Source of the DNA: Carnegiea gigantea
Taxonomy: Eukaryota > Streptophyta > Magnoliopsida > Caryophyllales > Cactaceae
Direction of reading: 5' to 3'
Assembly: GCA_029747015.1 (NCBI GenBank)
Contig: JAKOGI010000004.1
Coordinates: forward strand, 2,114,501-2,178,500
DNA length: 64,000 nt
Part shown: piece after piece, positions 13,709-24,855 of the stretch
Numbering within the stretch: the stretch's first letter is position 1
Layout of the letters: each line of letters begins with the position of its first letter
Notes under the pieces: generated by a model
Seen by the model: only the letters and a program-made list of their open reading frames with translations
The model's database searches: none
What the model was told of the DNA's origin: nothing
Program-made: the position numbers and the translations under genes

Positions 13709-16068
13709 CTACAACAACAACAACAACTCTCAATGTGGGTTCCGCTTTCGCGGGGTCTGGGGAGATCCAACTGTAGATAACCTTACCTCTACCGGCATTC
13801 CTACCCGTAGAGAGGTTGATTCCAAGAGACCCACGAAAAGAATTTTGTGAAAAAAATTTAACAGAAGAAAGATTTTGCGAAAACATTCAATGGGAAAACA
13901 TTTTATAGAGGAAAGATTCTATAGTAAAGGATGCCCGAGATAAATAAAAGATAAATACAAGATCGGTTGCTGAAGTTATGAAATAAAAGAACAATATAAT
14001 GGAAGAAGGCAACATACCTAGACATCCAGCGATAAGCAGACGAGAACTCTTCTCGGAAGACAGTACAACCTGCATACAAACACCACATACGAAAAAAACC
14101 TCTACCCGTACTAAGCCACAGCAACCAAAAGAAAACTACGGGGTCGACTCTCCGCGATCTACGGTCTTAATCCTATCCTGCCACAACTTCCTATCCTGAG
14201 CCATGTCTTCCGTCAAACCGACAACTTTCAAGTCCTCTCTAATTACCTTGTCCAATCTCTTCTTTGGTCGTTCCCGCCCTCTTTTGCCTTCGGGGATGTT
14301 GATCCTCTCACATCTTCTCACTGGAGCGTCCCCACTCCTCCTTTTCACATGACCAAACCATCAGAGTCTTGTTTCTCTTAACTTATCTCCGATAGGGGCT
14401 ATTTTAACTAAGTCCCTGATAACTCCATTCCTAATTCTGTCTATCCTCGTATAACCACACATCCACCTTATCATCCTCATCTCTGCTACCGTCAGTCTTT
14501 GAACTTGCGTCTTTTTTAGAGGCCAACATTTCGATCCATAAAGAACGGCCGGTCTAACTACCATGCGACAGACTTTGCCTTTCAATCCAAGGGGCACCCT
14601 CTTATCACACAGCACACCTGAGGTATACTTTCATTTTTGCCAGCCTACTTTTATTCGTTGGTTAATATCTTCGTCAATATCCCCATTCTGCTGAATGATC
14701 GAACCTAGATACTTAAACTTATCGACCTAGGTATCGACCTCCCATCCAAGGTAACTTCTTCCCCTGCATCTACCATTCCACTGAAACAACAATGAAGGTA
14801 CTCCGTCTTCGATCTACTCATTCTAAAACCTCTAGATTCCAGAGTGTGCCTCCATCGCTCCAACTTGTCATTAACTCCTTGTCTGGTCTCATCAATAAGA
14901 ACAATGTCATCGGCAAAAAACATACTCCAAGGTACCTCATCTTGAATCCCTCTTGTAAGTTCATCCATAACTAGAGTGAAAAGAAAAGGATTCAAGGCGG
15001 AACCCTGATGCAGGCCCCTACCAATGAAGAAGTCATTAGTAACCCCTCCTGGCGTCCTAACACTCGTCCTACCTCCCTCCTACATATCCTTAATAACTCG
15101 AATATACAAGGGTAGCACCTCTTTCTCCTCCAGGCATCTCCATAAAACTTCACGCGGAACTCTATCATAAGCTTTCTCCAGGTCAATGAACACCACATAG
15201 AGATCCACCTTTTTATCCCTATACAAACCCATGAGTTTTCTAAGGAGGTAAATCGCCTCTATGGTCGACCTACCTGGCATAAAACCAAATTGGTTCTCTG
15301 AAATTGAAACATCCCTCTACAACCTTCTCTCAATCACCCTTTCCCATAACTTCATAGTGTGATTGAGCAACTTTATACCCCTAAAATTATCACAATCCTG
15401 AATATCCCCTTTGTTCTTATACAAAGGGATAACTGTGCTAGACCTCCATTCTTCGGGCATCTTAGTGGTTCTAAAAATAACATTGAAAAGCTCCGTTAGT
15501 CACTCCAAACCTTCCTCACCTAAACTCTTTCACACTTCCACCGGTATTTGATCTGGACCCTTTACCTTCCCATTGGGCATCTTCCTCATGGGCTCTTTAA
15601 TCTCATCCTGGCTGATATGCCCACACTCTCGCGGATCCGCACTCCTCTCACCACACTCTCGTTCCCTGCTTCGGGCATCTTCCATCCCTTCACCATTGAG
15701 GAGATTGGAAAGGTATCTTTGCAATCTCTCTTTGATCTCTGCATCCTCAAATAACACCTTACCATTTTCATCCTTGATGCACCTCACAACATCTAAATCC
15801 CTTGTTATTCTTTCCCTAGTCCTCGCCAGCTTAAAAACATCCTTCTCTCCTTCCTTGGTCTCCAGTCTATGGTACAACCTATCATAAGTCATGCTCTTAG
15901 CTACCGCAATAGCTTTCTTGACTACCTTCTTTGCTGCCTTATATCTAGCTCTACTAACATCTATCTCTCCATCCGCTCTGCTATTCATGAAATCTGCATA
16001 TGTCTCTTTTTTCTCCCTGACTTTCTCCTTTACCTCCTCATTCTACCATCAGGCACCCTTCATATACC
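13709..16068 (-). mobile_element. 5'-truncated RTE-type LINE with 10-bp target duplication
   Basis: The element reads right to left. Its 3' end is the CTACAACAACAACAAC repeat at 13709 followed by the GGGGTCTGGGGAG-type tail known from plant RTE LINEs. The target duplication AATTGGCCTA is present at 13699-13708 and 16069-16078, which fixes both ends. The endonuclease half is missing, so the insertion is 5'-truncated, as is usual for LINEs. It sits inside spacer block X1. Confidence 0.88.
14136..16050 (-). pseudogene. RTE LINE reverse transcriptase, broken
   Basis: Minus-strand pieces in order: 15530-15988 (N-terminal part, ending KVKGPDQIPVEV), 15080-15280 (FMPGRSTIEAI, FIDLEKAYDRVPR), 14705-14995 (GSALNPFLF, catalytic FADDIVL), 14361-14615 (C-terminal WMCGYTRIDRIRN) and 14136-14348 ([14 protein letters not shown], ending near DRIKTVDRG). 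These are the RT and C-terminal regions of an RTE-clade ORF. Frameshifts and stops separate the pieces, for example near 15300, 15060 and 14700, so no active enzyme is made. The endonuclease domain is absent. The RT active-site aspartates are still visible in the FADD box. Confidence 0.88.
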
Positions 16069-16078
16069 AATTGGCCTA

Positions 16079-17088
16079 TATATCAATTAAGTTGAGGTTC
16101 AAGATCCCATTGTCGGGGTGTGCCCTGGATAGAGCAAGTAGGCATTGTGAAGCCTCTATGAACTCGATATTTTAAATGTAGGTAGTCTTATCCCTATAAG
16201 TATTTCTATTAGCAAAGAGGCTAATTTCTACAGATTTACAAAAGAAAAAATTTTGTTGAGAACTTTTGATTAAGTAAGAAAATTTTTTCTTAAAAAAGAA
16301 AAAATTAAACGCTTTAGAAGAATGTAGCAAAATTTAATGAGAAATATGTACCAGTAGGCAAAATCAAAGTGCAGCAAACGTCATGTTTATAACATCGATG
16401 TTTGTCGTGGTTTGATTTTCACTTTATTTGTCCTCAAACATTTTGCAATCCTGCTATAAGTCCTATTCACCCTCCTAATTTAATTAACTAGTCAAATTAG
16501 AGCCATGTCTTTAATAATATCTGTTAATTGGAGTTGAATTATTGTTCATTTCACAAGGGGTAGGCTATAGAGCACTCTCATAGTGCAGATTCTTCCTTCC
16601 CCGCAACAAAAGGGTCGAACTTTGAACTTGCCGTTGGGTAAATAGGCGTCGCAACATTTAGCCAATCTAAAACCACTTGGAGTATGAATGGCAAAACAAC
16701 TAAAAAAAAATTTACTGTATCTCGAAAACAATTGAAATAAATAATTTAACTAACACACATCGTTTTATTTATTAGATTTAACGGGCGGGCTTTGGCCGTC
16801 AAGAGCACGCTATTTGCTGCAAAAAAATTTAGGATAAAATGGGAGTTCCACTTTACTACTTTTTGTCCCCCTAAAAAGCTACCCAAGATTCTTCTTGTAT
16901 ACCACAGATGACTTCTAGCTCTCATAAATTAAGCAAATGAGGAGGCACCATATTTTCTTTTATAAAGAAGAGATGTGGTGCCAAAAAGCCACTAAAAGGA
17001 AAAAGCGACAATGTCCAAAACTATCAGTAGCTTAATTTTACACTCACAAAATTCAATGTATGTTGACCATTTATGTGAATTTTCTACC
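16079..17088. other. AT-rich intergenic DNA upstream of small gene A
   Basis: No gene seen. The final part (attcaatgtatgttgacc, 17051-17068) matches sequence upstream of small gene B at about 23188, so this belongs to the duplicated unit. Confidence 0.5.
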
Positions 17089-17093
17089 ATTAG

Positions 17094-17314
17094 TGTTGGA
17101 GTATAAACTTATTTTTGGACCTCCAACCATCAACTTAAAGTGTTGGTTGAGATGGTTCTAGCATATAGTATCAAAATCTTTCTAAGTGAGAGGTCTCGAG
17201 TTCGAATCTCAACAGCCTTTATATTTGTGTGAGGGAGCGTGTTAGAGAGTATAAACCTATTCCTTGGGCCTTCAACCGTCAGTTTAAACTTTTGGTTGAG
17301 ATGGTTGTTGGACA
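17094..17314 (+). mobile_element. TRIM (terminal-repeat retrotransposon in miniature), 221 bp
   Basis: Two short direct repeats, 17094-17163 (TGTTGGAGTATAAAC to TCTAGCA) and 17240-17314 (TGTTAGAGAGTATAAAC to TTGGACA), act as 70-75 bp LTRs. After the first comes TAGTATCAAAATC, a degenerate copy of the initiator-tRNA primer site TGGTATCAGAGC. Before the second comes the purine tract GTGAGGGAGCG. The 5-bp duplication ATTAG is at 17089-17093 and 17315-17319. The matching site upstream of gene B lacks the element. It encodes nothing. The internal GAGTTCGAATCTC resembles a tRNA B box, but the LTR structure explains the element better than a SINE does. Confidence 0.75.
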
Positions 17315-17702
17315 ATTAGTATATCCAATGAAGGTATACATTAAAAGCATAGTTAGAGACATAGTTAGGATACAATTGTTCTAAGTGATAAGATGTTTAA
17401 GAACTGTAATATAGATTTGAATTTAAATTTTGTCTATACTAACTTCTACGACTTTATGTCTTTTTCTAAGAATAATAGTAACAACAAATAGAGGTAAAAT
17501 GGATGCTGAATCAATCTTATCCAATATAAATTTTCATGAACTAGTATACGGACATTGATGGTAACATATAGCTATATCATAATCTCTAGTCAGGCCTAAA
17601 GACATAATTTTTTGGATTTGATGATAAGTAAATTAAGAAAAGTTTGAGAATTTCAAAAACCAAAGAGAGAGAAGTTATATCTCTTGGCCTACCTTACTAG
17701 GA

Positions 17703-17919
17703 GTCTGTTCTTTTCAGTGGAAAATTATGGGCTCCTACTCCTTAAGGATAAATACTGCTTCTTTTTACTCTATTCCATCCTTTTCACTCTTTCCCATTGT
17801 ATTTCATTCCTTCCCACTCCCGGAAAAAAAAAAAAATCACTTTCATTCCATTCTACCTTCCCACTCCGTTCCTTTTTTTTCCATCGCATACACCCAATTT
17901 AGCCCCGAAAAGAACCAGC
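17703..17919. mobile_element. Possible small MITE (about 217 bp)
   Basis: The left end GTCTGTTCTTTTC and the inverted right end GAAAAGAACCAGCC form imperfect terminal inverted repeats of about 13 bp around a pyrimidine-rich interior. No clear target duplication was found. The family is uncertain. Confidence 0.35.
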
Positions 17920-18152
17920 CATAGCCAAGGAATTTTAGCATGGTAACAACTAGGTAACAACGCCTAGCTCACACGGTCTGTAGATGAAAACCAGTCAAAC
18001 AGTCAACCAAGAATCTGAACATTTTCCTAAACATTTTGTGTCTTTGCCCGGTTGGCCCTCCGCTCCTAACCCACCCCCCCCCCCCCCCCAAAAAAAAAGA
18101 AAAAAAAAGAGAAAGAACAAACAATTTATCACCACAAAGTTATTGTTTCTTC

Positions 18153-18172
18153 TTATATATCTATATATATAG
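18153..18172 (+). promoter_or_regulatory. TATA region of small gene A
   Basis: A TATATATCTATATATATAGG stretch lies about 110 bp before the ATG at 18281, in the same position relative to the ATG as the TATA boxes of genes B and C. Confidence 0.45.
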
Positions 18173-18280
18173 GCCTTTTTAGCTTGAACCAACACGAATC
18201 ATCCCACTTTCCTAAAAGCATACCTTCAAGATTGGTTTTTGCAAATTGAAGATCATCGCGATCAATCTTTGAGTAATTGC

Positions 18281-18565
18281 ATGGAAGAATTAGCAAATCA
18301 TTCACATGAGCACGATGTCGATCAACGACGTGGATCACCCAATGGTTATGGGGATCATAATGGATTGAATATGGTTCAGATGACGATCAACAACACAAAG
18401 GTGAGTTCCAAAGAAACAATGGTATTAAGGGACAATCTCCCCACTTATGGAGTGAATACCCAGGTGTCCAACAGCACAGGGAAGGCAGAAATGAAGAGCA
18501 CCAATGTCCAGAATAACAAGGAGCAGCAGGCTTCTTTGTCTTGTTGTAATTGTTATATTCTCTAA
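18281..18565 (+). CDS. Small CaaX-tailed protein, family copy A (94 aa), unknown function
   Basis: Single-exon ORF of 94 residues starting MEELANHSHEHD and ending SCCNCYIL. It is one of three paralogues in the window (B at 23825, C at 44988), which share MEELANHS, NGLNM, INNTKVS, VSNSTG and the C-terminal SLS-Cys motif. The last four residues, CYIL, fit a CaaX prenylation box (Leu at the end suggests geranylgeranylation), with extra cysteines upstream that could be palmitoylated. There is no signal peptide or membrane helix, and the protein is rich in Asn, Ser and charged residues. The ATG is chosen because it is the first one shared by all three copies; the frame is open upstream but without a common ATG. 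I do not recognise the family and assign no function. AAGGTGAGT inside the ORF looks like a splice donor, but the frame continues conserved beyond it. Confidence 0.6.
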   Translation: MEELANHSHEHDVDQRRGSPNGYGDHNGLNMVQMTINNTKVSSKETMVLRDNLPTYGVNTQVSNSTGKAEMKSTNVQNNKEQQASLSCCNCYIL

Positions 18566-19005
18566 GAGTGACTCAAGTGGAGATCATTGGATCATGATTG
18601 ATGCATGCATGTATGTGCATGGGAATTTTGATTAGCAAGCTCCCACATTTATGTTATGGTGTTTACTTTTAGCATTCTAGGGTTTTTAGTTGTTCTTCGG
18701 TAATGTAATGTTAGATTTTTATTAATGTCGGTATTTAATTTTTATATGAGCAGATACTTATCTACTCTTAATTTGAAGGTCCCTATAGCTTTTTGTTGGG
18801 AGTTTGTTTTCAGGAGTTTATTTGGCAGGTTTACTGTGTCTTTTTTGGAATGTTAAATAGTGGGATGTACTCATTTCTGCTGGTCACGCCAGTTATCGAT
18901 CTAAAAATATCTTTACAGAGCCTTTTTTCTTATTTGTTTGTAAATGTCATTGTTAAGTAAGCTCTTTCGTGTATCCACGAGTAATGAGATTGCTATTTAA
19001 ATTAT

Positions 19006-19400
19006 TTTACCTTACCTAATTAAAAGAGAAAGAAAAGGAATATTTTAGCACAGGTATTGTCAAAAAAAAAATATTATTCAACAAGAAAAGTACATGGCTT
19101 TGAAGACATATACTGCGACTATCATCTTGTTTACCTTAGAATATTATTAGCTAGCTAGATAGTAGTTAAGATCTGGATAAGCTACTAGCTAATCATATCC
19201 AAGTGAATATTCAAATTCAGTGGGGTAAAAACTGATAACATAGAGATGAAGGACAGGAATCTGCTGATCATATCCATTACTGGGAAGATTGATACCCTTG
19301 CTGGATGTTACTCTGTTCATGAAACTGGCTACTTTAATTATCTATATCTATCGCAATTTTAGCTTTTGTATTGCATTTTTTCTTTTCTTTAATTCCTCAC
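19006..19400. repeat. Diverged spacer subunit X2
   Basis: Shares an ordered series of phrases with X1 (ccttagaatattattagctag, gaatattcaaattcagtgggg, gttcatgaaa, agcttttgt) but at lower identity than the X1/X3 pair. It marks the older boundary between the gene A and gene B units. Confidence 0.6.
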
Positions 19401-19499
19401 TTGGGTTTTTGCTTTTTTTTTTGGGGGGGGGGGGGTTGAGAACAGTGTTTGTTTGGTGACTGACTCAAATGAATGACCTCATATTTCGTGTAGACACTA

Positions 19500-19850
19500 A
19501 TATGGAAGGTGATGAAGTAGATAGAAGTGGATAGAAGTTGGAATCTTTGAAAATGATTGGAGGAAGTTAGCTAAGATTGAGAAAGATTAGAAAAAGTTAG
19601 TATAAGTTAGTAGAAATTGGAGGATGTTAGTAAAAAATACAAATCAGGGGGGATTTCTTTGTAAGAAATTTTCAAAGAGATTAATAAGAGTTAATAAAAA
19701 TTAGTAGAAGTCGGTAAAGGTGGGCCGAAATTAGTTGAAATTGGTTGAAGTTGAAAAATGACTGAAATTTTTTTGTTAGAGTTGGTAGAAATTGGTAGAA
19801 GTGGGCATAAATTTGTTGAAGTTGGTAAAAGAGGATTTACCAACGAGAAG
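19500..19850. repeat. Degenerate purine-rich short repeat tract
   Basis: Many imperfect copies of a 10-13 bp phrase such as gttagtagaaattgg or gttggtagaagt in tandem. No protein or RNA is suggested. Confidence 0.5.
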
Positions 19851-20129
19851 AACAAGGCCGGTGGAAGTTGGGGTAAATTTTACCAACTAGCTAGCAACCA
19901 ACCCTCTTTAAATCTTTCTATTGTAATGTTTCCACTTTGTAGCTTTCAATATAAGAAATTTTCTAATAGGGAACGTTATTCAATCAAACCTTATGTCTTA
20001 AGTATCATGATTTTTTGATTGAAGTATCTTTAAAAATATAAAAACTAGATTAGTGACTAAGGTATGAGTTAGGAAACAAAACGAATCTGTTATGTGTCTG
20101 ATCTAAGGAAGCTGTGGTTGAGATTATCA

Positions 20130-20242
20130 ATTCTTGTAAAGTGGAAGCGCCTTTTTCTGTAACCCCTCCCATGGGGCCCCCATGCCTCCTGGTCGTATAG
20201 GTATATCTGTCAATAGGTAATGGTTCAAACTCTCTAATTAAG
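20130..20242. repeat. 113-bp direct repeat, left copy
   Basis: Matches 21669-21781 over its full 113 bp with about ten mismatches (phrases gcgcctttttctgtaacccc, tcaataggtaatggttcaaa). The two copies flank the remains of a CACTA element. Confidence 0.8.
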
Positions 20243-20427
20243 CCTGGGATGTGGTCAACTTTTAGGCGAAACTCTGTCCGTTTCTTCCCAGAAATAAAAA
20301 TATATATGTCTTTAATTTGCTCTTCCTATGTATACCTGAAGATGAGTTAATCTTCGACGATGACTTGAGTTCATCTCGTTAATTTACCCCATTGTGTTTG
20401 ACTGTTTATATTCATTCCGATAATGCA

Positions 20428-20905
20428 GGACAAATATGAGTAACTGAAAGCAGGAACTGATGTGCAAGTCGGTTCAGCAGCTGATGATCATCTGTTCTTC
20501 AAAGCTAGTGGTGGCTGGAGTGACAAGGGCACTATATACAGACTTGGAAAAGAGGGTCCTGCCATGTTTGAGAGACCGACCACGTCTAGGCATAGTGACT
20601 ATAGTAGTTCGTCGGCATATTCCTCCCCAATAGTTACTCAGCTCTAGGATCAACTGCAAACGACTCAAGCTCGCCTACATTCGACAGAGGAGGAGTTGAG
20701 GAGTACTAGGGAGGAGTTGAGGAGTACGAGGGAGGAGTTGGAAGCTATGAAGAAGCAGCTGGATGACCAAAGGATTGGACTGCTGGAGCTTAATGCTCGG
20801 TTTCATAGCTTCTCGGTGCTCCTTGGCCACTCCACCCACGCAGATAACTCTCAAGCATCCTCATTAGATGTAGGTATGTATGGTTGTAACCTTCAATTTA
20901 GTTAG
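20428..20905 (+). pseudogene. CACTA (En/Spm-type) transposon protein, C-terminal exon, broken
   Basis: After a TGCAG acceptor at about 20427 the frame reads DKYE, stop, then LKAGTDVQVGS... with the motif KGTIYRLGKE, a Ser-rich stretch, a second stop at 20645-20647, and a coiled-coil segment with the repeat EELRSTRE and LDDQRIGLLELNARF. A G-x-x-Y-x-L-G motif followed by a coiled coil is typical of the C-terminus of plant CACTA-encoded proteins. Two in-frame stops and the lack of upstream exons make it a pseudogene. The subterminal repeats at 21170-21668 confirm the CACTA context. Confidence 0.6.
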
Positions 20906-21169
20906 GGTGCGTACATGTAATTACTTGAACACTTGAAGGTGGAACATTGGCATCGGGACTTCTTGTATGGTTGCGGAATGTGTGTGACATGGAACTGTTG
21001 TATATAGTTGTTGTAGTTTTGGAATGCAAAATTGTGAAAATTTTGGTGTATTTTCGGATGCCGCAACACGTACCTCGATATATTGTATTTAGGGGCAATT
21101 ATCTCCCACACATGTAACTAGCATGATCTGTAAAATGGGTAGAAATAATGCAAAAATTGTGTGCAGGTT

Positions 21170-21668
21170 AGAGATCGAAATACAAATTTCGATCTCTGAC
21201 TGAGACCGAAATCAGAGATCGGTCTCCAAATTCACATAAAAGGGGCCTCAGTCTCTACTGGAGACCGAAATGAAGTCCGGTCTCCAATTGAGACCGAGGG
21301 AAACGGTCTCCACTAGAGACTGGCCTCACTTGGTCTCAAATGGAGACCGGCTCACTTTGGTCTCAAATAGAGACCACAGCATTTTGTTCTCAAATGGAGA
21401 CTAGTACATTTTGGTCTCAGTCAGAGACCAAGTGGACTGGTCTCTAATTGAGACCAAGAATTTGTGGTCTCAATTAGAGACCGACCTGTTTTGGTCTCAA
21501 GTAGAGCCCGATTTTTTCAAACTCGGTCTCTAATTTTGAATTGCTACCAAAGATTTGGAGACCGAAGCAATTCGTTTTCTATTCGGTCTCCAAAATTAAA
21601 TGGAGACCGAATTGTTTAGTTTGGACACCGAATTTCTTCGGTCTCAAATGGGCCGGACTGTTGTAGTA
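21170..21668 (+). mobile_element. 3' end of a CACTA element (subterminal GAGACC repeats)
   Basis: About 25 copies of GAGACC or GGTCTC, in both orientations, fill this stretch, and it ends in TTGTAGTA at 21661-21668 (canonical TTGTAGTG with one change). Dense short repeats in both orientations next to the terminus are the transposase-binding arrays of CACTA elements. No matching left terminus was found, so the element is truncated. Confidence 0.7.
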
Positions 21669-21781
21669 ATTTTTGTAAAGTAGAAGCGCCTTTTTCTGTA
21701 ACCCCTCCCATGGGGTCCACAAGCCTCCTGATCGTATACGTATATTTGTCAATAGGTAATGGTTCAAACTCTCTAATTAAG
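21669..21781. repeat. 113-bp direct repeat, right copy
   Basis: Partner of 20130-20242. It begins at the first base after the CACTA terminus. Confidence 0.8.
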
Positions 21782-23700
21782 TTTTATTATTTTGCTAAGC
21801 ATGGCGGACCTATAATTTCATAAAATAATAATATTTATGATATAAGCAGTAGATTGTGATAGGTAATACTAATAAAGTCTTTATAAAAAGCAAAAATACT
21901 AAAAATAATCGTATTTCCTCAAAGACCCTAGAAAATAACAAAATCAAAATCAGTGCCCTATTTTGGAGTCAATTCGTAATTTTAAATAGTTTTAGTTCAA
22001 AAAAATAAATATTTGTCTTCTAAAAGTAATATAACCCAAACAGTTGTACCCCGAAAAGTAGTTCTCCACACTTGCGTACTTTCAAAAATATTTATCAAAA
22101 AAAGTGGGTTCACAAAATTATTATACCAAATCTCAGTAGGCCAAAAGTGAATTTTTTTCATGTAGATACCATATAACAATATAGCTAGGTGAAAAGTTTT
22201 TTTTTTCTTTTCCAAAAAAATTGCACAGTAAAATGATATACATTACTGAAAAATATCAGAATAAAGTGTAATGCATCATATATTCAAAATCTGAACCAGG
22301 CAACGCTTCCAAGGATAAGGGAAAAGCAAGGTTAGCACTAAGGAATCTAATTAGGCACAGGCCATTTAGCTGTGCCAAATTGCTAGCCAGTCACGCAACA
22401 TCATCTAGGCAGCAGGGCCCTTCACATTACTCATATTTTTAGGTAAGGAAAGTGTGCAGCCAACTGGTTAGCAAAGCATGATCTGTCTCGTTTCACAGTA
22501 GTGTGGAATGAGGTTCCGTCTAAGGACCTTCTTCGTATCTTCTATGACGATAATTTAGGAAGAACCCTTGGAAGAAGGTCTACCTAAATTGTATTCTTAC
22601 CTTCCTTATTTAAAAAAAAATAAAAAATTCTAGGCAGCAGACCACAAATCCACAGTATGCCCTTTTTTATCTCCCTTTCTCTCTCTCACCCTGTGTCTCC
22701 TTTTTTTTTTTTTTTAAAACCCTTTTTTTGTCACTGGAAGGAGAATGTAAATCTTCCGTTATCTTTATTTAACCAAAATTTATGTGTTAAATACTTTAAA
22801 ATTACCAACAGTCGAATCAGATAAATTATAATCAATATGTTAACACAACGGTTGAGTTGGGGTCGTCAGCTACTTTGAAGGGTATAAAATACATCATAAT
22901 AAATCATTCTGCAATAAACAGACAAAAAAATAAAAAATAAAAATATATATGTAATTTCTTAAAAAATAAGACTAAATATGACAATTATTATATGTAATTT
23001 ACAAGTACTTACAATCGTACACTGTAATATTCAATAATTTTGCATTCAATTAATACACAATTACATAATATATCAGTATTTAGATTAAATCAAGAAAAAA
23101 AAATTTATTTTAATACGAGACCTAAATTTTATGATTTTCATTATAACAATTGCTTGTTTTTGTCGGAAAGCAATCTATAATTACAAAATTCAATCTATGT
23201 TGACCGCTTTTATAATGACTTCCCTAGCATTGATAAAACCAATAATAATAATAATTCGGCATCAATGATACTTACTAACCATTGGAGCAATATATAAATG
23301 TGACCCAAATTAAAAAGACTTAATTTAAAATGCATTAAAGAAAAATTTAAGTATCAGTTCATTCAACAAATACATTTTTAAAAAGTTATACGTATTAGGA
23401 CTTTGAATTCAAATTCTCCTTTCACTTGTTTAACACACACACAAAACGGGTCAAGAAAAAAGCAGAAGAATTCCAGGCATGCATGAATGAGGGATCAATG
23501 TTATTCTATAAAAAGTTTTATGGACGAGCATATGAAGAAAGATGATAGCAAATAAGCTACGTACGCCTATTTTACACGGTCTGTGCATGAAAACCAATAG
23601 ACAATCAATCAAGAATCTGAACATCTGCCTAAAATTCTTTCTTTACCCGCTCCCCCCCCCCCTTCCCCCGAAAAAACCCCCCATAAAATTCTCTGTCTCC
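21782..23700. other. AT-rich intergenic DNA with a diverged part of spacer X
   Basis: No gene seen. Around 22770-22920 the phrases atgtgttaaata-tttaaaatta, aattataat and cagctac match the second part of X1 (12915-13000). Around 23570-23640 (acacggtctgt, gaaaacca, caagaatctgaacat) it matches the sequence upstream of gene A at 17970-18030. Confidence 0.55.
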
Positions 23701-23710
23701 TCTTTATGTG

Positions 23711-23767
23711 TATATAAACTCTTGGACTAACAAGAATCATCCCACTGCCTCCCTCACAATATATAAA
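23711..23767 (+). promoter_or_regulatory. Double TATA region of small gene B
   Basis: TATATAAA occurs at 23711-23718 and again at 23760-23767, 65-115 bp before the ATG at 23825. The same pair with the same spacing is upstream of gene C (44875-44882 and 44924-44931). Confidence 0.5.
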
Positions 23768-23824
23768 GCCCTTCAAAAGCTTTCACAAATTGTAGATCAT
23801 TGGGATCGATCTTCGAGCAATTTC

Positions 23825-24124
23825 ATGGAAGAATTAGCCAATCATTCCGATGAACGCGATGTTGATCAACAACATCGTAGATCATTTGATGATTATCAGG
23901 ATGGCAATGGATTGAATATGGATCAGACGATGATTAATAACACAAAGGTGAGTTCCAATGAGACAATAGTAGGGCAAAATTCGCCGAGGAGTAGAGCAAT
24001 GGGAAGTGGGGTGAATACAAAAGTGTCCAATAGCACTGGAAGGGCAGAGATGAAGAGCACCAATCTCCAAGCGAACAATGTGGAGCAGCAGGTTTCTCTA
24101 TCTTGTTGTTGTTCTATTCTGTGA
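23825..24124 (+). CDS. Small CaaX-tailed protein, family copy B (99 aa), unknown function
   Basis: Single-exon ORF of 99 residues starting MEELANHSDERD and ending SLSCCCSIL. The C-terminal CSIL is a good CaaX box, with two more cysteines just before it that could be acylated, so attachment to a membrane is a reasonable inference. The middle contains NTKVS twice (NNTKVSSNET and VNTKVSNSTG), possibly an old internal duplication. Compared with copy A it has a few extra residues after the GQNSP segment. No known domain is recognised. The upstream region has two TATA boxes and matches that of copy C closely. The ORF is preserved in all three copies despite indels that keep the frame, which argues that it is coding. 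Confidence 0.62.
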   Translation: MEELANHSDERDVDQQHRRSFDDYQDGNGLNMDQTMINNTKVSSNETIVGQNSPRSRAMGSGVNTKVSNSTGRAEMKSTNLQANNVEQQVSLSCCCSIL

Positions 24125-24179
24125 AATTGACTTTAGTGAAAATCTATCAGTAAGTTATATATGCTTGCGTGAATGTATC

Positions 24180-24290
24180 ATGGGATTATGGGTATCAATT
24201 AATTTTACTGGTAAAGTTTTTACAAGCTGCTACTAGAGACTTGGATTTGAATCTTGTCTATATTAACTTTGGCGCCGCATTCACACACCA
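24180..24290 (+). repeat. Possible degenerate tRNA-derived SINE
   Basis: Contains A-box-like ctggtaaagtttttacaagc and B-box-like ggatttgaatcttg, followed by tctatattaactttggcgcc. Related sequence follows gene C at about 45359-45450 and lies at about 17370-17460, so it probably predates the gene duplication. Confidence 0.3.
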
Positions 24291-24855
24291 AAAAAAAATC
24301 TTGTTTGAAATAACTTTTCGACTTATTTTTAGTGTTTAAAAGCACTACAAATTCTGATTGCAATTGTTTATCTTGGTAGAGTGTTGTTTGATTTTCCATT
24401 TGATGTTTTGGATTAATTCATATATTTTTTTTCTTATGAATTTTTTTACTACAAGAAAATCTAGTTTTTGTAGCATTTGATTTTGCCACAATATGTTCAA
24501 ATATTGCTACAATAACCTTTTGTGGCAATTTGAAAACATGCTATAAAGTTACCACAGATACTGTGTTACAAAAGGCTATTGTGGCAAATTGTCAATTGCC
24601 ACTAACTATAAAGCTTTTGTGGCAAAATTTAATATGCCACAACTATCAAATTGCTACAATAGGTCATACTTTGTAGCAAGTCAAATATTCTACAAAAATA
24701 TGGTAGTTGTGGCAATATAGTTAGCTACAAATTGGTCTTTTGGTGTCTAATTTGAACACATTTAGTGGCAATCCCATTATGCCACTACAATTTTATAAGT
24801 GTTCTATTGTACAATTTTCTGTATTTGAAATTCATTTTAAATTTTACGGATATAT

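Noticed and set aside
17995..18195. Minus-strand ORF with a Gly/Phe run
   Set aside because: Produced by the C- and A-homopolymers at 18065-18110.
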